Below, piece after piece: positions 1 through 7,414 of a DNA stretch of 16,381 bases. This DNA is from JBCBSS01 sp039819065 (lineage in GTDB: Bacteria > Bacteroidota > Bacteroidia > Cytophagales > Cyclobacteriaceae), in the NCBI GenBank assembly GCA_039819065.1, contig JBCBSS010000167.1:1-16381 (forward strand), given 5' to 3'. The first letter of the stretch is position 1. Every line of letters begins with the position of its first letter. A program made the position numbers and the translations under genes. Under the pieces are notes generated by a model. It was not told the origin of the DNA and ran no database searches. It saw only the letters and a list, made by a program, of their open reading frames with translations.

Positions 1-52
1 GAGAAATCTTACTCCCTTGATAATCAACACTTTGAGTCGAGTAAGATTTCTC
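1..52. repeat. Inverted repeat at the left window edge (14-bp arms)
   Basis: Bases 1-14 (GAGAAATCTTACTC) are the exact reverse complement of 39-52, with a 24-base loop. No T-run follows, so it does not look like an intrinsic terminator. The outer arm ends exactly at base 1, and the right edge of the window shows the same arrangement. I infer a chimeric contig end, in which bases 1-14 may be an inverted copy of 39-52. A genuine hairpin upstream of the caspase gene remains possible. Confidence 0.75.
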
Positions 53-156
53 TCGATGGTCGAAAAGACAGCTTTTGAGACAGCCTCTTTTCTATTTTTA
101 GGAGTTTCAATTTCCAAGCCAAATGGTTACATTTAAATGAAGAACACTCCTACAAA

Positions 157-1659
157 ATGAGACGTATATCAATACTATTGGTCAGCCTCATCATACTGAC
201 CTCAGAGGCAACTTTTGGACAGACTGCCGAATCTGTTCTGAATAATTATTTTGCCAAAACAGGTGGCAAAAGTAAAATATCAGCGGTAAAGAAGATCACA
301 TCCACCTTTAATGCATCGATGACCGATGCATACGGCAATGTGACCAATGGATTGGTAATACATTCTGTCGGCGAATACCCTAATAAATCCAAAGTAACAA
401 TCACTTGGAATGGTCAACCGCTTAGCGGGCAAGAATATGACGGTGTCAAAGGTTTTATGTTTAACAACGGGGTTAGGACGCAAGTGTACGGGGCAGAATT
501 AGAGGAAATGAAATACAATTCCCTTTTTCTACCAGAACTGTACAGTCGACAATTAGGTGTTAAGCTTCAGTTTTTGAGTATCTATAACTACCCAGTCAAC
601 TACCGGGATTATTACCAAATTCAGAAAACCCTTCCTAACGGTAAGGTCAGTATGCTGTACTATGATGTGGAAACAGGCTTATTAGCCCAAGAAGTGGATG
701 AAGCAGGTACATCTTATACTCAGTTTGCTAACTATAACTACCAGCAGGGCATCTTGGTCCCTCATACCGTGACTTTTGTTAACCCTCAAAGCACTATAGT
801 AGCCAATTTGGTTTCTGTCAACTTTGAAACCAGTTCAGTTGTAGCCAACAACGATACCCACGTTTCTCATACAGACTCAAGAGCTGATGATGATGAGGGA
901 CTTGATATTTACCAAAGCGAAACCAACTCTGAACAAGATCTAAGTAACGTATCAGTTAAAGTACCGAAGAACGAAAAGCGCATAGCACTCGTCATAGGCA
1001 ACGCCGATTATCGAAATGGGGGAGAGCTAAAGAATCCCTTAAATGATGCAAGGGCAATGGCAAAAACCTTGAGACAACTGGGGTTTGAAGTGATGACTGC
1101 TGAAAACACCTCTCAAGCGGATATGAAAAAGGCCATAGACCAATTTGGTCGACGCATGGAGGGATACGATATCGGACTATTCTACTATGCAGGACATGGT
1201 ATCCAATCAAAGGGTAAGAATTATATGATTCCAATAGAAGCTGACCTTCAAAATGAACAGCAAGTAGAATATGACTGCATTGCTGCTGATAGAGTTTTGG
1301 CTTTTATGGACCACGCCGGAAGCAGAGTCAACATTATTATTCTGGATGCTTGTAGAAACAATCCTTTTGAACGCAGTTGGAGCAGGTCAGGGAGCGGCAA
1401 TGGCTTGGCCTTTATGAATGCACCTACTGGATCTATTATCGCTTATGCTACCTCACCTGGTAATACGGCCTCTGATGGTGATGGGCAGAATGGCCTTTAC
1501 ACGGAAGCCTTACTCAAGCATATGAAAAGCCCTGGACTAACCATCGAACAGGTCTTCAAAAAGGTCAGAGGAGAGGTAGAACAACGATCAGGAAGCCAGC
1601 AAACACCCTGGGAATCTACTTCATTGAAAGGGGATTTCTATTTCAACCCGGATAATTAA
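157..1659 (+). CDS. Secreted caspase-family (peptidase C14) protein with LolA-like N-terminal region
   Basis: A 500-residue predicted cysteine peptidase. Residues 1-22 look like a Sec signal peptide (two Arg, then a hydrophobic core, then TFGQ), so the protein should leave the cytoplasm. Residues about 23-230 resemble the LolA/outer-membrane lipoprotein-sorting fold: an N-terminal helix with TGGKSKISAVKKI, then beta-rich sequence with YDGVKGFMF, YYDVETGLL and GILVPH. This is judged by eye and is uncertain. Residues about 235-272 form a polar, acidic linker. The caspase domain spans about 273-497. It opens with KRIALVIGNADY, and has the catalytic His in YYAGHG (H347) and the catalytic Cys in LDACRNNPF (C399), both intact. 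That form is common in bacterial caspase homologues (orthocaspases), which as a class usually cut after basic residues; specificity here is not visible. The gene converges on the M61 gene and overlaps it by four bases. No Shine-Dalgarno or clear promoter was seen upstream. Confidence 0.9.
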   Translation: MRRISILLVSLIILTSEATFGQTAESVLNNYFAKTGGKSKISAVKKITSTFNASMTDAYGNVTNGLVIHSVGEYPNKSKVTITWNGQPLSGQEYDGVKGFMFNNGVRTQVYGAELEEMKYNSLFLPELYSRQLGVKLQFLSIYNYPVNYRDYYQIQKTLPNGKVSMLYYDVETGLLAQEVDEAGTSYTQFANYNYQQGILVPHTVTFVNPQSTIVANLVSVNFETSSVVANNDTHVSHTDSRADDDEGLDIYQSETNSEQDLSNVSVKVPKNEKRIALVIGNADYRNGGELKNPLNDARAMAKTLRQLGFEVMTAENTSQADMKKAIDQFGRRMEGYDIGLFYYAGHGIQSKGKNYMIPIEADLQNEQQVEYDCIAADRVLAFMDHAGSRVNIIILDACRNNPFERSWSRSGSGNGLAFMNAPTGSIIAYATSPGNTASDGDGQNGLYTEALLKHMKSPGLTIEQVFKKVRGEVEQRSGSQQTPWESTSLKGDFYFNPDN

Positions 1660-3377
1660 CCATCAAAATCAACCCCAAGCCATGCTTTGAACGCTAACTT
1701 TTGAGCATCTGAAGCATTTTCACTGCGTTTTATCTTGTGCTGCATGAAATACCTACGATTATCATTAGTAATTGATACCGTTCGGTTTTGTTCGAACCGC
1801 CTAATCACAATTTGATTAGATCTATTTTCTAATACTCGGTAATTGTGATCATCATCCACTTTAACATTGTTTATCTCTATGATTTGATCATCAATTGATA
1901 GCAGCTCTTCCGCAATGCTGCCAGGTTCTATTTTGATTACTTTATAGGAGTCCCCTTGTATCGCCATTGAAAACCCCCAAAGCCTCTCCGTCATAGAATC
2001 GGCATCCTCAATAACCAACTCACACCCGACCAAGTTGAGTAAGCTATCCAACTCACTTTCGAGAGGAGCATTATCATAGACGAAATCTTCAAAAAAGTTA
2101 CGATAAGGCTTTTGGGCAATACGTTCGACGATTTCAATGATATCATTTTCAGAATACCCAATACTCTTTTTCCCAAATTCATTCCATAAAGCAATCATCA
2201 CATCATCGAGAGACGACTCACCGTTACTATCCCTACGAAGGCTTAAGTCAAGTATAAGTGCTATCACAGCCCCCTTAACATATATTGATGTTTTCCTATT
2301 GGGAATTCCCGGTTTATATCCATCCAACCATAGATCAAAAGAAGAATCAGTTACGGATAGATTGTGACGCCCGAAATTCAGAAAATGCCTTTTGAACAAC
2401 CTATTAAGCTCATCGAAATACCAGTTCAAATCACGTACACCACTTCGTATCAAGAAGAGATCCCCATAATAAGTCGTAAAGCCCTCAATGGCATACCCCG
2501 TTCTGAAGTATACCTCTTGGTCAAATTTGTATGGAAACAACTCCTCAGGGCGAATTTTAGCCACATTCCATGTGTGGAATAATTCGTGTGAACTGACACC
2601 CAAAAGATCGTCATATTTGTCTTGGTCGTTTAGCGCCGAACCAGGCCCTAACGTGATTACGGTAGAATTAGCATGCTCTACACCGTGATAATGTCTGTAT
2701 GGAAGTATCTGTAGTAAAAAATGATAGACCCTTTCTGGGAACTCACCGAACATGTCAATTTGAGATTCACTAAAACGTTTAAAATCCTCAATAACTCTTT
2801 TATCATCTAGATCCCATAACCCTTGTATCCATATATTAAAGTCTACATCTCCGATTTGATACTGCAATTGATTCAGTGAATCACTGGCAATTAGAGGGCA
2901 GTCAACCAGTTGATAGAAGTTTTGAGCCTGAAAAGTAGATCTACCCGTTTTTTCCAATCCGCAAACAATGTCATACTGCTCAGGCACCCTGATTTCTAAA
3001 GTACATCCCTCTTCCATTCGATCTGGAACATAGAGCATGCAATTGATAAAATTGATATACAATTGATTTTCGTCCAGCCAACTATTTCCAGCATCCATTT
3101 TGAAAGCGAAATAACTATATAGTACTCTTATATAATCTAAACCCTTGGTTTCAGCTTTCCATCTGTCTTTAGATACCTTAGTTAAGGCAATTGCATCACC
3201 TGATCTATTGTATGCATTGATACTTAATACATTCTGGGCGTAATTTGCTAATTCATAACGGCCGGGTCTCCATGCAGGCAATTGGAGTTGAACCTCTTCT
3301 TCATCGATATGCTCAATTTCGAAGACAATATCGATTATATGTGTAAGTGGGTTGGTATAGGAAATAGAATAATGCAT
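1656..3377 (-). CDS. M61-family metallo-aminopeptidase with C-terminal PDZ domain
   Basis: A 573-residue zinc peptidase of family M61 (glycyl aminopeptidase type), which removes N-terminal residues, classically Gly or Ala, from peptides. An N-terminal beta domain (about 1-165) carries the family motif LPAWRPGRYEL. The catalytic domain (about 165-460) has HELFHTWN, giving zinc ligands H264 and H268 and catalytic E265. EGFTTYYGD follows, with E298 as third ligand. A PDZ domain lies at about 464-537 (EPGSIAEELLSIDDQIIEIN). All expected active-site residues are present and the length is normal for bacterial members. There is no signal peptide or membrane segment, so I infer a cytoplasmic enzyme. 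It is divergent from rpmH, with its own promoter overlapping that of rpmH, and its stop codon overlaps the stop of the convergent caspase gene. Confidence 0.92.
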   Translation of the reverse strand: MHYSISYTNPLTHIIDIVFEIEHIDEEEVQLQLPAWRPGRYELANYAQNVLSINAYNRSGDAIALTKVSKDRWKAETKGLDYIRVLYSYFAFKMDAGNSWLDENQLYINFINCMLYVPDRMEEGCTLEIRVPEQYDIVCGLEKTGRSTFQAQNFYQLVDCPLIASDSLNQLQYQIGDVDFNIWIQGLWDLDDKRVIEDFKRFSESQIDMFGEFPERVYHFLLQILPYRHYHGVEHANSTVITLGPGSALNDQDKYDDLLGVSSHELFHTWNVAKIRPEELFPYKFDQEVYFRTGYAIEGFTTYYGDLFLIRSGVRDLNWYFDELNRLFKRHFLNFGRHNLSVTDSSFDLWLDGYKPGIPNRKTSIYVKGAVIALILDLSLRRDSNGESSLDDVMIALWNEFGKKSIGYSENDIIEIVERIAQKPYRNFFEDFVYDNAPLESELDSLLNLVGCELVIEDADSMTERLWGFSMAIQGDSYKVIKIEPGSIAEELLSIDDQIIEINNVKVDDDHNYRVLENRSNQIVIRRFEQNRTVSITNDNRRYFMQHKIKRSENASDAQKLAFKAWLGVDFDG

Positions 3378-3395
3378 GATTGAATCTTAAAAGAA

Positions 3396-3425
3396 CAAAA
3401 CTAGTGACACGTTTGTAAATACAAA
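3396..3425 (-). promoter_or_regulatory. Predicted promoter of the M61 peptidase gene
   Basis: Read on the minus strand, TTTG (3425-3422) is followed after 18 bases by TAGTTTTG (3403-3396). This matches the Bacteroidota primary-sigma consensus TTTG / TAnnTTTG, with a spacer about one base short. The -7 element ends 18 bases before the M61 ATG, so the 5' leader would be very short. The spacer contains the -33 element of the rpmH promoter. Confidence 0.6.
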
Positions 3426-3442
3426 AAAGCTCTTTATCTTTG
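3412..3442 (+). promoter_or_regulatory. Predicted promoter of the rpmH-rnpA operon
   Basis: TTTG at 3412-3415 is followed, after 19 bases, by TATCTTTG at 3435-3442. This is a full match to the Bacteroidota TTTG N19 TAnnTTTG consensus. Transcription would start near 3449, leaving a leader of about 17 bases before the rpmH ATG. No other convincing promoter was found before the rRNA promoters, so the genes through DUF2480 may depend on it. Confidence 0.75.
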
Positions 3443-3465
3443 CAGCCCTATTAAAGCTAATTGTG

Positions 3466-3621
3466 ATGAAAAGAACATTTCAACCTTCTAGAAGAAAGAG
3501 AAGTAATAAGCACGGATTCAGAGCAAGAATGGCAAGTGCCAACGGTAGAGCTGTTTTGGCTAGAAGAAGAGCTAAAGGCAGAAAGAAACTTACTGTCTCT
3601 GACGAAAAAACGCATAAATAG
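3466..3621 (+). CDS. rpmH: 50S ribosomal protein L34
   Basis: A 51-codon gene, short enough to be missed by length cut-offs. The product begins MKRTFQPSRRKRSNKHGFRA, which is the near-universal L34 signature, and continues with a very basic segment (RARMASANGRAVLARRRAKGRKKL). L34 is a structural protein of the large ribosomal subunit bound to 23S rRNA. The final residues (TVSDEKTH and a last Lys) are a modest extension beyond the common 44-46 residue length. The ATG at 3466 has no Shine-Dalgarno sequence, as usual in this phylum. rnpA follows 54 bases after the stop, the classic rpmH-rnpA pairing. Confidence 0.98.
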   Translation: MKRTFQPSRRKRSNKHGFRARMASANGRAVLARRRAKGRKKLTVSDEKTHK

Positions 3622-3675
3622 CAGGTCACTTTATAGTTGACCATTGGAAGCGTTTTTCGACTTAATGTTAGAGAA

Positions 3676-4047
3676 ATGCTACCTGTTGTTAGATATACAC
3701 TCTCAAGACGAGAAAAATTAAAAAGCAATAAAAAAATCAAAGAGCTCTTTTCGAAGGGCTCTAATTTTTTTATATACCCTATCAAGGTAATATATCTGCC
3801 GGATGATACCGGAGATTCCCACCAAATGCTGGTATCCGTTCCTAAACGGAATTTCAAGAAAGCTAAAGATAGAAATCTTATTAAGCGTCGGATACGTGAA
3901 TCATACAGGTTGAATAAGCACTCCATATCAAATGAAAGCAAATTAAATATTGCCCTTATTTATAATGCTCGTGATATTCTGGCTTTCAAGGATATCCAAA
4001 ATAAACTAATACGCATAATTCGGCGTTTGAATGAAGAACCTCGTTAG
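3676..4047 (+). CDS. rnpA: Ribonuclease P protein component
   Basis: The protein subunit of RNase P, which assists the catalytic RNA in removing 5' leaders from pre-tRNAs. I chose the ATG at 3676, giving 123 residues starting MLPVVRYTLSRREKLK. The frame is open to a TTG at 3637, but those extra 13 residues (MTIGSVFRLNVRE) do not look like the family and TTG is a rare start. YTLSRREKLKS near the N-terminus and the family signature KAKDRNLIKRRIRE at about 62-75 (with the conserved R66-N67) are clear. Length is normal. It sits directly after rpmH and presumably shares its transcript. Instead of the frequent yidD/yidC partners, an S41 protease gene follows. Confidence 0.96.
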   Translation: MLPVVRYTLSRREKLKSNKKIKELFSKGSNFFIYPIKVIYLPDDTGDSHQMLVSVPKRNFKKAKDRNLIKRRIRESYRLNKHSISNESKLNIALIYNARDILAFKDIQNKLIRIIRRLNEEPR

Positions 4048-4058
4048 TTCTGACGCCG
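4021..4058 (+). other. Two-part hairpin spanning the rnpA stop codon
   Basis: CGGCGT (4021-4026) pairs with ACGCCG (4053-4058). Inside it, AGAAC (4035-4039) pairs with GTTCT (4047-4051). The rnpA stop lies in the structure. There is no T-run behind it, so it is not a standard terminator. It could tune read-through, protect the 3' end of the rpmH-rnpA message, or be chance. Confidence 0.35.
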
Positions 4059-4164
4059 AGCATTATTCAGCTAATCCTTTCTAGCGAAATACCGTTAAGT
4101 TCATACTGAAAAGAACTTTCCATTTTTTTGTAATTTTCATGCTTACTAAATAAACAACTTGGAT

Positions 4165-5817
4165 ATGAAGAGACTCAAGTTAATACTGAGGAGTTTGATA
4201 CTTGTGGTGACCGTACTTGTTGCGCTTTCCTTCGCCTTGCCAACGGAGAGGTACTTCGAAATAGCCAAAAACCTGAATATTTTTGCGACACTATTCAAAG
4301 AGGTCAATGCTCACTATGTAGACGAGGTAGAGCCAGATAAACTCATTAAGACCGGTATTGACGCCATGCTCGAGTCGCTCGATCCATACACGAATTATAT
4401 CCCTGAAGATCAGATCGAATCCTTTAGAACACTTACTACTGGCCAATACGGAGGGATTGGTTCGTTGATAGGTGATATTAACGGTCGTATAGTGGTTACA
4501 ATGCCCTATGAAGGTTTCGCTGCTCAAAAAGCTGGCCTCAGAATAGGTGATGAAATCATAGCCATCAATGGAGTAGTGGTGGAGGGTAAAGGAACCGGAC
4601 AGATTAGCAAACTGCTTAAGGGACAGGCCAATACACCCGTTGAAATAAAAGTAAGAAGATACGGCGAGAGTGAGGATTTGGTATTCAAATTTCAAAGAGA
4701 GCGTATAAAAGTTGATAACATTCAGTATTCAGGTATTTTAGAAAGCACTGTTGGATATATTAAACTCACTGACTTCACTAGTGGAGCCGGTAAAGAGGTA
4801 AATAACGCTATTGATGATTTAAAGAAGCAAGGCGCTAAGCAAATAATACTTGATTTGCGTAATAACCCGGGAGGACTTCTCAATGAGGCTGTAAATGTGT
4901 CAAATGCTTTTGTCTCTAAAGGATCTGAGATTGTTTCTACCAAAGGAAAGATCAAAGAATGGAATAAGGTCTATAAAGCCCTCAATAATTCTAAAGACAC
5001 TAAAATCCCATTAGTTGTCTTGGTGAATGGAGGCAGCGCTTCTGCTTCTGAGATAGTAGCTGGCGTCATTCAAGACTATGATAGAGGCGTACTAATAGGT
5101 CGTAGGTCATTTGGTAAGGGACTGGTTCAAACCACACGGCCACTTTCTTATAACTCACAACTGAAAGTAACAACAGCCAAGTACTATATCCCTAGTGGCA
5201 GGTGCATCCAAGCGATAGACTATTCAATTAAGAATTCTAATGGAAGTGTAGGTGCAATACCTGATTCACTTAAAGCCGCGTTTAAAACCAAAAGTGGAAG
5301 AACCGTTTATGACGGTGGAGGGCTTAATCCGGATATAGAAATTACACCTAAATATTATGCACCTATAACAGTAAGTCTGATTAATAAAGGGCTGATTTTT
5401 GATTATGCCACCGAATACGCTTATAAAAACAATGACATAAGTTCGGCCAAAACATTCCAAATGTCTGATAGTGATTATAACGACTTTAAGGTTTGGTTAA
5501 GGGATAAAGACTATGACTATACAACACAAGTAGAGGCTACAATCGATCAATTGATTAAAACCTCAAAAAAAGAAAAGTACTTCGAAAGCATAGAAAAGCA
5601 AATTGGTACTTTGAAGTCTGGCGTAATGCATAATAAAGAAGCAGATGTCGAAAACTTCTCTGAAGAGATTAAAGAAATACTAGAAAGAGAAATAGTATCG
5701 AGATATTATTTCAGCAAAGGTGAGGTCGAAGCCACTTTTGATGATGACGAAGATATCCAAAAGGCTATTCAGGTACTCAAAGACTCACAAAATTATAAAA
5801 GACTGTTAAGCAAATAA
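4165..5817 (+). CDS. Carboxyl-terminal processing protease (S41 family, CtpA/Prc type)
   Basis: A 550-residue membrane-anchored serine protease with a Ser/Lys dyad, of the kind that trims or degrades envelope proteins from their C-termini. I chose the ATG at 4165 (MKRLKLILRS) over the in-frame TTG two codons upstream. A hydrophobic segment at about 6-25 is a signal anchor, putting the enzyme in the periplasm. A PDZ domain follows at about 95-165 (GFAAQKAGLRIGDEIIAINGV). The S41 core covers about 185-385, with LRNNPGG (231-237), SASASE carrying the nucleophile S293, and FGKGLVQ carrying K318. The Ser-Lys distance of 25 matches the family. A helical, charged C-terminal part (about 390-550) ends the protein. 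The stop is immediately followed by the tsaB ATG. No promoter was seen in the 117-base gap after rnpA. Confidence 0.94.
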   Translation: MKRLKLILRSLILVVTVLVALSFALPTERYFEIAKNLNIFATLFKEVNAHYVDEVEPDKLIKTGIDAMLESLDPYTNYIPEDQIESFRTLTTGQYGGIGSLIGDINGRIVVTMPYEGFAAQKAGLRIGDEIIAINGVVVEGKGTGQISKLLKGQANTPVEIKVRRYGESEDLVFKFQRERIKVDNIQYSGILESTVGYIKLTDFTSGAGKEVNNAIDDLKKQGAKQIILDLRNNPGGLLNEAVNVSNAFVSKGSEIVSTKGKIKEWNKVYKALNNSKDTKIPLVVLVNGGSASASEIVAGVIQDYDRGVLIGRRSFGKGLVQTTRPLSYNSQLKVTTAKYYIPSGRCIQAIDYSIKNSNGSVGAIPDSLKAAFKTKSGRTVYDGGGLNPDIEITPKYYAPITVSLINKGLIFDYATEYAYKNNDISSAKTFQMSDSDYNDFKVWLRDKDYDYTTQVEATIDQLIKTSKKEKYFESIEKQIGTLKSGVMHNKEADVENFSEEIKEILEREIVSRYYFSKGEVEATFDDDEDIQKAIQVLKDSQNYKRLLSK

Positions 5818-6510
5818 ATGCCACTCATATTGAGCATTGAAACGGCAACACAAGTATGCTCAGTTGCTGTTCATAATGAAGATGAATTAGTTGCCGCACA
5901 AAGCCTTCATATAGAAAGATCCCACTCGGAAAAACTGGCTGATATGCTAGATAATATAATCCAATCGGCGAATAAAAGCATAGCGGATTTGGATGCAGTA
6001 GCGGTTTCGGAAGGGCCAGGTTCTTACACTGGTCTTAGAATTGGTGCTTCTTTAGCCAAGGGAATATGCTACGCCGCAAATAAACCTCTAATATCAATAG
6101 ATACCCTTAAGGCAATGGCCAGTAGTGTAAATCAGTATAATAATAGAGGTGCCCTGCTTTGCCCTATGATTGACGCACGTCGGAGTGAGGTGTATTGTGC
6201 AGTCTTTGATAGCCATTTGAATAACATAAAAGCAACTAAACCTATGGTTTTAGAATCAAATTCGTTTCAAGAATTGTTAGAAGAAAATGAAATGTGGTTT
6301 TTTGGTGATGGATCACACAAGGCTAAGGATATCTTGACTGAGAATGGAAACTCAAACTTCATTGAAAATGTCGAACCAACTGCAAAAGTGATTGGTGAAC
6401 TTGCCAATCAGAAATTTGCGAAGTCCGAGTTTGTTGACCTTGCTTATTTTGAGCCTTTTTATCTTAAAGACTTCCATGTCACTAAACCGAGAAAAGAAAA
6501 GCAAATTTGA
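5818..6510 (+). CDS. tsaB: tRNA threonylcarbamoyladenosine biosynthesis protein TsaB
   Basis: A 230-residue member of the ASKHA-fold TsaB family. TsaB partners TsaD and TsaE in making the universal t6A37 modification of tRNAs that read ANN codons. It acts as a scaffold rather than the catalytic subunit. Family marks are the N-terminal ILSIETAT (4-11), ERSHSEKLADML around H36, and SEGPGSYTGLRIGASLAKGI at 64-83. Length is normal for TsaB and shorter than TsaD, and no TsaD-type metal-binding HxxxH is seen. The ATG directly abuts the stop codon of the S41 protease gene (TAAATG), which points to translational coupling in one operon. Confidence 0.95.
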   Translation: MPLILSIETATQVCSVAVHNEDELVAAQSLHIERSHSEKLADMLDNIIQSANKSIADLDAVAVSEGPGSYTGLRIGASLAKGICYAANKPLISIDTLKAMASSVNQYNNRGALLCPMIDARRSEVYCAVFDSHLNNIKATKPMVLESNSFQELLEENEMWFFGDGSHKAKDILTENGNSNFIENVEPTAKVIGELANQKFAKSEFVDLAYFEPFYLKDFHVTKPRKEKQI

Positions 6511-6518
6511 TTAGTTAA

Positions 6519-7040
6519 ATGAATGCGGAAGAAGGTATAGTCAATCGAGTAGCGAATAGCCCGCTCATTACATTGGATCTAGAGGAATTCTATGACAAGG
6601 GAGATCGAGTACTTTATGATTTGAAAGATAACCTGTTTGAGGGTTTAATTTTGAAAGAAAGAGATTTTAGATCCTTTGTAAAAGAACATGATTGGAGCCA
6701 ATATGAGGGCAAGAACATAGCAGTAACATGTACGGTTGACGCAATTGTTCCAATATGGGCATACATGCTTCTTACTACCAAGCTAAGCCCATATGCTAAT
6801 ATGGTGGTCAAAGGAAGTTTAGAAGACCTTGACATCGTTTTATTCAAAGAAGCTTTGAGTAAGGTGGATGTAGAAGAATATAGAAATAAGAAGGTGGTCA
6901 TTAAAGGTTGTGGAAACCTTCCTGTACCAGACTTCGCATATGTTGAATTGAGCAGGTTGATGACACCGGTTGTTAGCAGTTTAATGTTTGGTGAGCCCTG
7001 TAGTACAGTTCCTCTTTATAAGAAAAAGGTGAATAAATAA
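6519..7040 (+). CDS. DUF2480 family protein
   Basis: A 173-residue soluble protein of unknown function, recognised as DUF2480, a family I know from Bacteroidota. Recognisable features are IVNRVANSPLITLDLEEFYD at the N-terminus, LFEGLILKERDFR, HDWSQYEGK, IVPIWAYMLLTTKLSPYA in the middle, and a C-terminal GEPCSTVPLYKK. Cysteines occur in the CTVDA, GCGNLP and EPCST segments and could bind a metal or cofactor, but that is speculation. No signal peptide or membrane segment is visible. It lies 8 bases after tsaB and is the last gene of the run before the rRNA promoters. No hairpin terminator was found behind it. Confidence 0.9.
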   Translation: MNAEEGIVNRVANSPLITLDLEEFYDKGDRVLYDLKDNLFEGLILKERDFRSFVKEHDWSQYEGKNIAVTCTVDAIVPIWAYMLLTTKLSPYANMVVKGSLEDLDIVLFKEALSKVDVEEYRNKKVVIKGCGNLPVPDFAYVELSRLMTPVVSSLMFGEPCSTVPLYKKKVNK

Positions 7041-7068
7041 TCTTTTTAATTTTATTCTCTTTCTGCTA

Positions 7069-7098
7069 TTGTCAGCATTGAAAATTTATCTAACTTTG
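7069..7098 (+). promoter_or_regulatory. Predicted upstream rRNA promoter P1
   Basis: TTG at 7069-7071, a 19-base spacer, then TAACTTTG at 7091-7098. This fits the Bacteroidota TTTG / TAnnTTTG pattern except for one base of the -33 box (ATTG). It lies about 190 bases upstream of P2 in the gap between the DUF2480 gene and 16S. Confidence 0.6.
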
Positions 7099-7224
7099 TG
7101 ATCCGTTTGCGATTTTTGAAAATCAATCACACGGAGAGGTTCTTTAGTTTGCTGTGTAGAGTATGATTTTGACTGTTGGATGTTGTTGGTTGAAGGGATT
7201 GATGTTGTGGTTATTTTTGGGGTG

Positions 7225-7248
7225 TTAAAAAAACTTTAAAAATAATTT
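7225..7248 (+). promoter_or_regulatory. A/T-rich UP-element candidate for rRNA promoter P2
   Basis: Bases 7225-7248 are A and T except for a single C, in A-tract form, and end nine bases before the P2 -33 box. That is where the alpha-subunit C-terminal domain of RNA polymerase contacts strong rRNA promoters. The assignment is by position and composition only. Just upstream, 7174-7233 contains no C at all on this strand. Confidence 0.4.
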
Positions 7249-7257
7249 CAGTTAGAG

Positions 7258-7289
7258 TTTGGTAGTTGGAATGAGTTAACATACTTTTG
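7258..7289 (+). promoter_or_regulatory. Predicted main rRNA promoter P2
   Basis: TTTG at 7258-7261, 20 bases, then TACTTTTG at 7282-7289: a full match to the Bacteroidota consensus. Transcription should start near 7296, giving a leader of about 265 bases before 16S. Confidence 0.75.
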
Positions 7290-7414
7290 CAGTCCCATTC
7301 GGAAATACGGAGCGCGGATAGGGATAAGAGGGGAGAGAAAAAGACAGAAACACTAAGGTTAAAAGAACCTTAACAAAGATGAAAAGAGGGTTGTTAAAAA
7401 GCCTTCCGAACGTC

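Noticed and set aside
63..92. Possible terminator (AAAAG/CTTTT with a GACAGC direct repeat) before the caspase gene
   Set aside because: The only stem is 5 A/T-rich base pairs and the longer pairing is imperfect. It lies close to the suspect contig end, so it was not annotated.
3637..3675. TTG start for rnpA giving 13 extra residues
   Set aside because: The extra residues do not resemble the family, and the ATG at 3676 gives a normal RnpA N-terminus.
3480..3941. 153-codon minus-strand frame over rpmH and rnpA
   Set aside because: It is antisense to two unmistakable genes, and its hydrophobic Leu-rich product is the mirror of Lys/Arg-rich codons.
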